Shown piece by piece: positions 1 through 5,071 of a stretch of DNA of 7,519 nt. The notes beneath the pieces were generated by a model that did not search any database, was not told the DNA's origin, and was given only the letters and a program-made list of their open reading frames with translations. This DNA comes from CALJUZ01 sp003387805 (GTDB taxonomy: Bacteria; Bacillota; Limnochordia; Limnochordales; ZCTH02-B6), in NCBI GenBank assembly GCA_937975235.1, contig CALJUZ010000038.1, forward strand, positions 1-7,519, in the 5' to 3' direction. Numbering within the stretch: the stretch's first letter is position 1; each line of letters opens with the position of its first letter. Position numbers and translations under genes: made by a program.

Positions 1-48
1 TCGGAAGTCCTGTCCTTGAGCCCGGCCCGGGAGAGCCCGCCGCAAGGC

Positions 49-1017
49 TTATGCCTCTCGCGGCGGGATCCAGGGCCGGTTGGAGCCGAACTTCGTATCC
101 AGCACGGCGCCCACCGTCCACGCCGTCACGGCCAGCGTGAACAGCCAGCCGAAGACAGGCAGGTGCCGGAGCACCGCCACCAGGAGCACGCCTGCCACCA
201 GCTGCCACAGGGCCGAGGAATTCGGGAAAAACTTCTCGGCCACTTTGCGGCCGACGAAGCTGACCAAGGCCACGTAGCCCAACAGCTTGGCGGCCAGGAA
301 GCCGATCCAGAGCAGCGGCGGCCCGATGATGGTCAGCGCCAGCACGAACGTCAGCGGCACCAGCAGCAGAAGCGCCAGCAGCCCGATGGCCGCGCTGCGC
401 CCGGCGTTGGTTTCCATGTGCCGCTCCACCGCGTGCACCCGGTCCGGTATCCACGCCAGGATTAGCGCCGCGAAGGCAAACAGCCCGGCCACGTAGAGCA
501 GCGCCAGCGGCCAGTCCCGCCACGGCCACGTCCACCAGACGATATTCCAGTTGACGCCCGAGCGGATGGTCTGCGCCACCGAAACCGACGTGACTTCCCC
601 GTGAACCACCGCCTGGGGGTCCCTGGTCACCATGCCGCCGACGACGGTCACGTCGCCGAACACCCGCGCATCGGGGCCCAGCGTCACAGAACCGCCCAGG
701 GCCACCACGTCGCCCGTCACCGTACCGTCCACGGTGACGGCGCCGCCGACGCCGACCACGTCGCCGGTGACGCTGCCGAGCACGTCCACGGTTCCTCCCA
801 CGGCGAAGACATCGCCCACCAGGTGCTCATCGGGCCGGATCACGACGCTGCCGCCAACACGAAAAATCGATGCCTGGGCGCTCGCGTCATCCGCGAAGCC
901 GAGCACCGCGGCCGCCAGCGCCAGCACGGCGAGGACCGCGACGAAGGCCGCCCGCCGCGCTCCGCCGCCGGTTGCGCGTTTCCGCGTAAGAAGTCCATCC
1001 ACAAAGCTGAAGTTCAT
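49..1017 (-). CDS. Membrane protein with bactofilin-like (polymer-forming) beta-repeat domain
   Basis: Predicted 322-residue exported membrane protein. Residues about 21-48 are a signal peptide (RR, long Ala/Val/Leu core, likely cleavage after ASA). Residues about 51-145 are short repeats of the pattern GDV-x-x-VGG-x-V-x-V-x-G-x-V, as in the beta-helical fold of bactofilins and related 'polymer-forming' proteins. Four to five hydrophobic helices follow (about 171-190, 208-232, 233-257, 270-286, 288-306), so the repeat domain probably sits outside the membrane. I chose the ATG at 1017 because GGGAG lies 8 bases upstream. The in-frame TTG at 1062 has no ribosome binding site and would put 15 charged residues before the signal peptide. 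It lies downstream of an ECF sigma/anti-sigma pair on the same strand, which suggests an envelope-stress role. The exact function is unknown; true bactofilins are soluble and lack these helices. Confidence 0.82.
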   Translation of the reverse strand: MNFSFVDGLLTRKRATGGGARRAAFVAVLAVLALAAAVLGFADDASAQASIFRVGGSVVIRPDEHLVGDVFAVGGTVDVLGSVTGDVVGVGGAVTVDGTVTGDVVALGGSVTLGPDARVFGDVTVVGGMVTRDPQAVVHGEVTSVSVAQTIRSGVNWNIVWWTWPWRDWPLALLYVAGLFAFAALILAWIPDRVHAVERHMETNAGRSAAIGLLALLLLVPLTFVLALTIIGPPLLWIGFLAAKLLGYVALVSFVGRKVAEKFFPNSSALWQLVAGVLLVAVLRHLPVFGWLFTLAVTAWTVGAVLDTKFGSNRPWIPPREA

Positions 1018-1081
1018 GTCCGTCACTCCCGTTCGCAAGCTCTCTTCGGCAACCTTTTTCAAGTGTTCATGACAAGTCGTA

Positions 1082-1132
1082 GGCCTGCGGTTCCTTCGTA
1101 CGGCCGCGCGGCCGACGGAAGGAGGTCAGGCC
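1082..1132 (-). other. Long imperfect hairpin between anti-sigma and bactofilin-like genes
   Basis: Three successive 6-bp stems nest around one centre: GGCCTG (1082-1087) with CAGGCC (1127-1132), TCCTTC (1092-1097) with GAAGGA (1118-1123), and CGGCCG (1101-1106) with CGGCCG (1109-1114), closing on a 2-base loop. Small internal loops separate the stems. No T-run follows on either strand, so it is not a canonical intrinsic terminator. It could slow RNA polymerase, protect a 3' end, or set the level of the downstream gene. Its role is inferred from position only. Confidence 0.5.
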
Positions 1133-1134
1133 AA

Positions 1135-1325
1135 GTTCCGGAGGGGTCCCGGGCCCCGCGCCGCCGGGGCGCCAGGCCGAGTCCCGCAGGAGCCCCGGGC
1201 CACGTTCCGCCGGGGTGTCCGGCCCAGTCCCGTAAGGGCCCGGGCCGTGTTCCGCCGGGGCGTCAGGCCCGGTCCCGGAAGGGCCGGGGCCACGTTTCGC
1301 CGGGACGTCACGCCGGATCCCGGCG
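1135..1325. repeat. GC-rich tandem repeat, period about 45 bp, overlapping the anti-sigma 3' end
   Basis: Successive units begin at 1158, 1204, 1249 and 1294 (spacing 46, 45, 45), and a shortened unit starts at 1135. Each unit starts with a form of GTTCCGCCGGGG and carries a CCCG-x-x-x-GGGCC-x-GGGCC core. Units 1204-1248 and 1249-1293 agree at about 38 of 45 positions by eye. The leftward anti-sigma gene ends at 1308, inside the unit that starts at 1294. The GGGCCCGGGCC cores are themselves self-complementary. Read leftward, the units also encode a 15-residue repeat in a frame that has no separate start. Confidence 0.8.
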
Positions 1326-1970
1326 GGTGCGGAGCATCGCCCACAGCAGGAGCTGCAGAAGGACCGTCGCGCCCGCGGCCGGCAGGATCAACGGCCCCGC
1401 GGCCGCCGCCGCCGCCCGCGTCCCCGCCCGCACCACCGTCCAGATCGCGGCGAGCGCCCCGCCGACGTTGTCCAAAAGTGTGCCCAGCAGCCGGACGCCG
1501 GTGTGGAGCCAGTCCAAGGCGGAGCCCGCCGCCCGGGCCAGTGTGGCGCCGACGCTCAGAATCAGCTCCGCGGGCGCGGGCCACGAGGAGACAACGACAA
1601 AGAGCGCCACCGCGGCTGCCGCAGTCAGTGCCAGCCCCAGCTGCCACGGAGGCAGCGGCTGCCGCGGCGTCAGGGGCTGCGGCAGGGCCAACGGCTGCGG
1701 CTGCGGCGTCAGGGGCTCCGGCGACGCCAACGCCTGAGGCCGCTGCGGCAGGGCCTGCGGCGCACGCTGCCGCGACGGCTGCTGCGACTGCTTCTGCGCC
1801 CGCGTCTGCACCTGCGCCCCCTGCTGGACCGGCGCCTCCTCGGCTGCCAAGACCTGCGCCATGATGCGCCGCGTCAAATCGGCGGGCGGCTCCTCCTCGG
1901 GCAGCGTCCGAAGCAGCGCCTCCAGTTTCCCGTCCAGCAGCTCGTGCTCCGGCCGGCGTCGCTCATTCAT
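1308..1970 (-). CDS. Putative anti-sigma factor, two-helix membrane protein
   Basis: 220-residue protein encoded directly after the ECF sigma factor. Its ATG at 1970 overlaps the sigma stop by 8 bases, so translation is probably coupled, and GGAGGAGG lies 9 bases upstream. The N-terminal ~43 residues (EHELLDGKLEALLRTLPEEE, then DLTRRIMAQVLA) look like a short cytosolic sigma-binding segment. Residues about 45-108 form a Gln/Pro/Ala-rich linker holding a 13-residue duplication (SPEPLTPQPQPLA, then LPQPLTPRQPLPP). Hydrophobic helices lie at about 109-130 and 188-212. The usual zinc-binding HxxxCxxC motif is absent; the protein has no cysteine. Anti-sigma function therefore rests on gene order, size and topology rather than on a conserved motif. 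The stop codon lies inside the 45-bp tandem array. Confidence 0.72.
   Translation of the reverse strand: MNERRRPEHELLDGKLEALLRTLPEEEPPADLTRRIMAQVLAAEEAPVQQGAQVQTRAQKQSQQPSRQRAPQALPQRPQALASPEPLTPQPQPLALPQPLTPRQPLPPWQLGLALTAAAAVALFVVVSSWPAPAELILSVGATLARAAGSALDWLHTGVRLLGTLLDNVGGALAAIWTVVRAGTRAAAAAAGPLILPAAGATVLLQLLLWAMLRTRRDPA
1664..1717 (-). repeat. Internal 39-bp duplication in the anti-sigma linker
   Basis: The 15-mer GCGGCGTCAGGGGCT occurs at 1664-1678 and again at 1703-1717, 39 bp apart, with similar sequence between. This in-frame duplication yields the 13-residue Pro/Gln repeat of the linker. The period is a multiple of three, so the repeat can change in copy number without breaking the frame. 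Confidence 0.65.
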
Positions 1971-2532
1971 TGACCGTCGCCTCCTCCAGCAGGTCCCCCA
2001 GCATCGTCCGCAGCCGTCTCCGGGCCCGAAACAGACGGTTCTTGACGATACTGAGAGGCACGCCCATGATTTCGGCGATCTCCGCCTGCGGGACGCCGCG
2101 CATGTAAAACAGGATGACCGGCAGGCGGTAGTCGGGCTCCAGCTGCATGACGGCCGCTTCCACCGCCAGCCTCGTCTCCTTTTGCGCGGCCACCTCGTGC
2201 GGCTGCGGCGCCGCTTCCGCCACGCGGACCCCGTCGGACTCCACCAGCTCCACGGTCGAAGGCCGACTGCCCCGCCGACGAGCCCAGTCCCGGCAAACGT
2301 TGACCGCAATGGTGTACAGCCACGTCCGCAGGGGCCGGGCCGGGTCGTACAAACCCAAGCCCCGAAACGCCCGCAGAAACGTCTCCTGGGTGATGTCCTC
2401 CGCGTCCTCCCGATGGTGGGTGGAGCGATAGGCCAGATTGAAGATTTCGCGCTGGTACCGCTCGACCAGGACCGCAAACTGCGCTCGGTCCCCGGCAAGA
2501 ACGGCCTGCACCAGCTCAGCATCCGGCTTCAA
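1963..2532 (-). CDS. ECF-type RNA polymerase sigma factor (SigW/RpoE-like)
   Basis: 189-residue group 4 sigma-70 family protein. Region 2 spans about residues 18-88, with ERYQREIFNLAYR followed by the hallmark DAEDITQETFLRAFR at 43-57 and an RTWLYTIAVNVCRDWARRR segment. A variable linker covers about 90-120. Region 4 spans about 121-176, with the helix-turn-helix QAEIAEIMGVPLSIVKNRLF for -35 recognition. I chose the TTG at 2532 because GGAGGG (2547-2542) sits 9 bases upstream and the protein then has normal ECF length. A GTG at 2616 would add 28 Gly/Pro/Arg residues unlike the family. The gene overlaps the anti-sigma gene by 8 bases, the usual arrangement for a membrane-controlled ECF pair. 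No autoregulatory ECF promoter could be identified with confidence upstream. Confidence 0.93.
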   Translation of the reverse strand: MKPDAELVQAVLAGDRAQFAVLVERYQREIFNLAYRSTHHREDAEDITQETFLRAFRGLGLYDPARPLRTWLYTIAVNVCRDWARRRGSRPSTVELVESDGVRVAEAAPQPHEVAAQKETRLAVEAAVMQLEPDYRLPVILFYMRGVPQAEIAEIMGVPLSIVKNRLFRARRRLRTMLGDLLEEATVNE

Positions 2533-2541
2533 GAACGGCCG

Positions 2542-2547
2542 CCCTCC
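2542..2547 (-). promoter_or_regulatory. Ribosome binding site fixing the sigma factor TTG start
   Basis: GGAGGG on the minus strand lies 9 bases before the TTG at 2532. No ribosome binding site of similar quality precedes the in-frame GTG at 2616. This supports the shorter 189-residue sigma factor. Confidence 0.65.
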
Positions 2548-2792
2548 ATCGACGCCATGCCTCGGTCGTGGTGCCCCGGGCCTCCTGGCCCCGGCCCCGC
2601 CCGAGACCTTCGGCACCTCGCCTCGAGTCCTTCGCCTCGAGCCTCTCGCCTTCGGCCGCCCGCTCGCGGCCCTGCGCCCGGGCCGGCTGTCCGCCGCCTG
2701 GCGCCGGCACCGTGGCCTCCTCTACTTCGTTGTACGCAGTTGCCGTGGAAAGGTCTGATGCAAAAATTAAAGTTTCTGGACCAGGATTCGGT

Positions 2793-2833
2793 GGCCTTCG
2801 GTGCAATCCTCGGAAGACGCCGACCCGAAGGCC
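2793..2833. repeat. 9-bp inverted repeat, 23-base spacer
   Basis: GGCCTTCGG at 2793-2801 is the exact reverse complement of CCGAAGGCC at 2825-2833. It could form a stem-loop in the leader of a leftward transcript reaching the sigma gene. No T-run follows, so a terminator is unlikely. Confidence 0.45.
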
Positions 2834-2871
2834 GTGTGCGGGTCCGCCCCCCGCCTGTTGTGCCGAAAACC

Positions 2872-2940
2872 CGGATTCGAGCCTGATCCGCTGCTTCGGA
2901 CCCGGCCCCTGCTACGAGCCCGAACCCGAGCTCGAATCCG
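2872..2940. repeat. 11-bp inverted repeat, 47-base spacer
   Basis: CGGATTCGAGC at 2872-2882 is the exact reverse complement of GCTCGAATCCG at 2930-2940. The right arm lies inside a run of CGAACC/CGAGCC-like hexamers, so part of the match may reflect low-complexity sequence rather than selection. Confidence 0.4.
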
Positions 2941-3054
2941 AGCCCGGCTGCGGACGCGAGGGACCTCGCGCCCCGAAGCGGACGCTGCACGCCGGCCTCC
3001 ACAACCTGACCGCCTGCCTTGCTCGTGATGTCACCGCGGCCGAGTCCGATGGCA

Positions 3055-3107
3055 ACAAGCCTCATTTTTGAGCATTACGGATTCGACAAGCCTCATCCGC
3101 GAGGCTT
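3055..3107. repeat. Direct repeat ACAAGCCTCAT with a 7-bp hairpin
   Basis: ACAAGCCTCAT occurs at 3055-3065 and 3086-3096, 31 bp apart. The second copy also forms a perfect stem, AAGCCTC (3088-3094) with GAGGCTT (3101-3107) around a 6-base loop. It lies about 110 bases past the stop of the leftward membrane protein gene. It might help end that transcript, but no T-run follows. A recombination or protein-binding site is equally possible. Confidence 0.4.
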
Positions 3108-3181
3108 CGTGAGAAAATCGTCCCCACAGGTGAGGCTAATCGCGCAAGGCTATGACCGCCGCTCTCACCCGCCGCGCTTCT

Positions 3182-3235
3182 GCCCACCCGGCCTAAGCCG
3201 CGCGCCGTGCCCGCCCGGCCTAAGCCGTGCGCCGT
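3182..3235. repeat. 27-bp tandem duplication across the stop codon of the membrane protein gene
   Basis: Two adjacent 27-bp units (3182-3208 and 3209-3235) differ at only two positions; both contain CCCGGCCTAAGCCG. The TAG stop of the leftward gene (3222-3220) lies in the right unit, and the left unit repeats the same TAG in the 3' flank. The repeat therefore duplicated a gene end. Confidence 0.8.
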
Positions 3236-4293
3236 CCCCGTCGCACCGCCCAAACGGTGTTGAACAAAAAGAGGAGAATGGCCGCGGCATTGAGCAGGCC
3301 GCCCCAGCGGCGCACGTCCGGAAGGGCCAGGAGGTCACCCGCGATGCGGACCGCCAGCGAAACGTGGAGCAGCGCCAGGTGTACGTAGAAGCGGCCGTGG
3401 TAGGGGACGGCCAGGCCGCTCAGCGCCGGCAGGATGATGGGGGCATGGGCGAAGATCATGGAGAAGACGAAACCAATGAACACGGCGTGGAGCTGGGCGT
3501 CGTAGATGAGCCCCGCCGGCACGCCGCCGAACGCAATCAGCAGCACGCCGGCGACGGTCATCCACACGTAGCCTGACAGCAAGCCTGCTGCGATGAAACG
3601 AGTCAGGCCCTCCCTGCGGATGGTGAGCCGGGCCACATCGTAACGCCACAACCACAAGGTGAAACCCAGCAAGGCGGCGCCCGCCAGCCGTCCGGCGGGT
3701 CCGTAAGCGAAGAGTGCCAGGACCAGAGCCGCGATGTAGACGGCCGCAAGCGCCAAGAACACGGTCTCGCTTCCCCGGCTTCGGGGGACCATGCGGCTCA
3801 GTTCCAGGCGCTCGCCGGCGATGGTCAGGACCAGGAACCCCATCCACCAAAGGGCCGCCACGTGCACGGGCCGGCCCGCGGCGTACAGCACGTTGGCCGC
3901 CAGCCAGCACGCCCCGCCCAGCCCCATGACGGCGGTGAACGAAGCGGGCTGGCGCCGGTACGCGAGGAAATAGACCAGGCAAAGAACAATGCCCGCGCCC
4001 ACCAGGACCAGCAGGCCCGGGCCCGGCGCCGCGTTCGTAACCAGCAGCAGCGTGCCGACGGCGGCGCCGGCGGGGGCCCCGTAGGCCCATGGGCGCCGGA
4101 AGGCCACCGCCCGCTCGAGGCCGATGACGGTGCCGAGAAACCCGGAAACGACCACCGGGCCGTGGAGCAGCGCCAGCCGCCGCGACAGCGGCCATTCCCA
4201 TCCCATGCGGACGAGGCCGGCCCAGGCGGCGAGCAGCAGCAGCGCCAGCGCGGCCGGAAGCAGAACCAAAATCCATCGGGAGCGACGGGGCAT
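3220..4293 (-). CDS. Polytopic membrane protein, NnrS/haem-copper-like
   Basis: 357-residue protein with roughly ten to twelve hydrophobic helices from residue 7 to 349. Conserved-looking segments are LHGPVVVSGFLGTVIGLERA (43-62), which pairs a histidine with a GLERA motif, and YDAQLHAVFIGFVFSMIFAH (264-283) followed by APIILPALSG. Membrane histidines include H44, H144, H269, H283, H305 and H310, plausible haem or metal ligands. The pattern recalls NnrS, a haem/copper membrane protein linked to nitric oxide stress, but I cannot confirm the family. The ATG at 4293 was chosen because GGGAG lies 8 bases upstream and it begins MPRRSRW before the first helix. An upstream extension in the same frame overlaps the DUF59 gene in another frame and is not credible. 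It starts 5 bases after the DUF59 stop, so the two are co-transcribed and probably coupled. Confidence 0.75.
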   Translation of the reverse strand: MPRRSRWILVLLPAALALLLLAAWAGLVRMGWEWPLSRRLALLHGPVVVSGFLGTVIGLERAVAFRRPWAYGAPAGAAVGTLLLVTNAAPGPGLLVLVGAGIVLCLVYFLAYRRQPASFTAVMGLGGACWLAANVLYAAGRPVHVAALWWMGFLVLTIAGERLELSRMVPRSRGSETVFLALAAVYIAALVLALFAYGPAGRLAGAALLGFTLWLWRYDVARLTIRREGLTRFIAAGLLSGYVWMTVAGVLLIAFGGVPAGLIYDAQLHAVFIGFVFSMIFAHAPIILPALSGLAVPYHGRFYVHLALLHVSLAVRIAGDLLALPDVRRWGGLLNAAAILLFLFNTVWAVRRGRRTA

Positions 4294-4298
4294 GACGC

Positions 4299-4616
4299 TC
4301 ACTCCCGCCAGCCCAGCGCTCGGCGGGCGCGATCGGACATCATGGACGGGTCCCAAGGCGGCTCCCATACAATCTGCACGTCGATGACCCGGACGTCCGG
4401 AAAGGCCCGGCGCAGAGCCGACTGCGCCTCGGCCCGCAAGTGCGCGCTCAGGGGACACAAAGGCGTCGTCATCGTCATCTGCACCGCGATGTCGCCGTTG
4501 GGCAGCGCCACGGCGCTGTACACCAACCCCAAGTCGACAACGTTGACGCCCAGCTCGGGATCGATGACTGCTCGCAAAGCGTCGAGGATGCGTTCTTCAT
4601 GCGAGACCAGTGACAT
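4299..4616 (-). CDS. DUF59 (MIP18/SufT-like) metal-sulfur cluster protein
   Basis: 105-residue single-domain protein of the DUF59/MIP18 family, whose members act in iron-sulfur cluster maturation or as domains of related enzymes. Visible hallmarks are ILDALRAVIDPELGVNVVDL (10-29), GLVYSAV (30-36), and TMTTPLCPLSAHL (48-60) with the conserved cysteine C54. The typical end VWEPPWDPSMMSDRARRALG runs over 83-102. Length is normal for the family. The ATG at 4616 is supported by GGAGG (4628-4624) 7 bases upstream. It is the first gene of the leftward unit and lies opposite a two-cluster iron-sulfur protein, so helping assemble clusters for this module is a reasonable inference. DUF59 proteins often sit near respiratory and nitrogen-oxide genes. 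Confidence 0.93.
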   Translation of the reverse strand: MSLVSHEERILDALRAVIDPELGVNVVDLGLVYSAVALPNGDIAVQMTMTTPLCPLSAHLRAEAQSALRRAFPDVRVIDVQIVWEPPWDPSMMSDRARRALGWRE

Positions 4617-4676
4617 GGCGTTTCCTCCCAGCAAACCGCCGGCCGCAGGACGTGCCCGCGGCCGGCGCGCCAGCTT

Positions 4677-4763
4677 GGCGGCAGAGCCGGACCCGGGCCG
4701 GTCGGGGCCTGCCGGTCTGCGTTTGTGCGGCGGCAAGGCCGGACCCGGGCCCGCCGGGGCTCG
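4677..4763. repeat. Partial tandem duplication, 52-bp period
   Basis: GGCGGCAGAGCCGGACCCGG starts at 4677 and a close copy, GGCGGCAAGGCCGGACCCGG, starts at 4729. Similarity continues past the quoted words (GGGCC, then CGGGGC). It lies in the 5' flank of the DUF59 gene, upstream of its ribosome binding site. Confidence 0.6.
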
Positions 4764-4854
4764 ACGGCGGGCGCTCCAAAGCGTCCGCACCAGCGCGAGC
4801 CACCGGAGCGGGAAACACGGGAGACATGATTAATCGGATGAACCGTTTGTCGAA

Positions 4855-4860
4855 ATTGTA
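4855..4860 (-). promoter_or_regulatory. Candidate -10 box (TACAAT) for the leftward unit
   Basis: TACAAT on the minus strand matches the sigma-A -10 consensus at five of six bases. No good -35 lies 16-18 bp upstream. If transcription starts near 4848, the nearer palindrome (centre 4911.5) falls at about -63.5, close to the -61.5 position used by class I CRP activation. That would explain a missing -35, but the promoter is unproven. Confidence 0.3.
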
Positions 4861-4903
4861 GCACGACGACAGCCCGTCACCCGTGATGCATGCAACGGCG
4901 CCC

Positions 4904-4919
4904 CGTGACGGCGCTCACG
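4904..4919. promoter_or_regulatory. CRP/FNR-family operator-like palindrome, site 1
   Basis: CGTGACGGCGCTCACG is a perfect CGTGA-N6-TCACG inverted repeat. The GTGA-N6-TCAC core is the E. coli CRP half-site arrangement, and TGA-N6-TCA is common to CRP and FNR relatives. It is one of two such sites in the divergent control region. Confidence 0.6.
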
Positions 4920-4925
4920 TTTCCG

Positions 4926-4941
4926 CGTGACGAAGATCACG
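4926..4941. promoter_or_regulatory. CRP/FNR-family operator-like palindrome, site 2
   Basis: CGTGACGAAGATCACG has the same CGTGA-N6-TCACG form as site 1, with a different 6-base centre. The site centres are 22 bp apart, about two helical turns, so two dimers would bind the same face of the DNA. With the possible rightward -10 at 4986-4991 this site would lie near -64.5. Confidence 0.6.
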
Positions 4942-5001
4942 TCGGCCCCGCTCCGGCGGTCACATCCTTGCGCTCCCGGCGTTGGTACGCTGAGGACGAG
5001 G

Positions 5002-5014
5002 TTAAGCGCCTTAA
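5002..5014. repeat. Small palindrome TTAAG-CGC-CTTAA
   Basis: Perfect 5-bp arms around CGC in the 5' untranslated region of the NuoI-like gene, about 60 bases before its start. It could be an operator or a weak mRNA hairpin. Nothing further supports a role. Confidence 0.3.
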
Positions 5015-5071
5015 GTTTTCCGCGGCCAGCTTCCGGAACGGCCCGGCCGGCCGGCGAAAGGGGTGTCCCGA

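Larger units (their letters stand above)
2533..3219. other. 687-base gap without a convincing gene
   Basis: Open frames here have low-complexity Gly/Arg/Pro composition on both strands and resemble no family I know. The stretch holds two inverted repeats: CCGAAGGCC arms at 2793-2801/2825-2833, and CGGATTCGAGC arms at 2872-2882/2930-2940. It also holds hexamer-like CGAGCC/CGAACC runs at about 2915-2950, repeated TTCGCCTCGAG-type words at about 2620-2660, an AT-richer patch at about 2760-2775, and the 3055-3107 repeats. The AT-richer patch is the most promoter-like place for the leftward sigma gene. I could not match -35 and -10 boxes there convincingly. Confidence 0.6.
4617..5071. promoter_or_regulatory. 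Divergent control region between the DUF59 and NuoI-like genes
   Basis: 455 bases without a credible gene. The DUF59-proximal part (4617-4800) is very GC-rich and holds a 52-bp duplication. The middle (about 4825-4860) is AT-richer and contains a leftward TACAAT candidate -10. Two CRP/FNR-type palindromes follow at 4904-4941. The right part carries a possible rightward -10 (TACGCT, 4986-4991) and a small palindrome TTAAG-CGC-CTTAA at 5002-5014. Both flanking genes start outward from here, so both promoters must lie in this stretch unless longer transcripts read in. Confidence 0.7.

Noticed and set aside
1..48. Terminator after the bactofilin-like gene
   Set aside because: The sequence is GC-rich with only weak self-complementarity and no T-run, and the window ends before more can be seen.
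1126..1647. 173-codon minus-strand frame with 15-residue repeats
   Set aside because: It overlaps the anti-sigma gene in another frame and lacks its own ribosome site; the protein repeat simply mirrors the 45-bp DNA repeat.
601..1737. 378-codon plus-strand open frame
   Set aside because: It lies antisense to the bactofilin-like and anti-sigma genes, has His/Arg/Pro/Ala-rich low-complexity sequence and no ribosome site or family resemblance. Long antisense frames are expected in GC-rich DNA.
2760..2800. Autoregulated ECF promoter (GAAAC ... CGTA) upstream of the sigma gene
   Set aside because: On the minus strand GAAAC and CGTA both occur, but about 35 bases apart instead of 16-17.
1861..2886. 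341-codon plus-strand open frame opposite the sigma factor
   Set aside because: Arg/Pro/Leu/Gln-rich, antisense to a clear ECF sigma gene; no recognisable domain.
2529..3065. 178-codon minus-strand open frame in the large gap
   Set aside because: Composition is Gly/Arg/Ala-rich, it reads through the inverted repeats and hexamer-like runs, and no ribosome site or family was evident.
3088..3107. Intrinsic terminator for the leftward membrane protein gene
   Set aside because: The stem is only 7 bp and no T-run follows on either strand, so it is listed only as a repeat.
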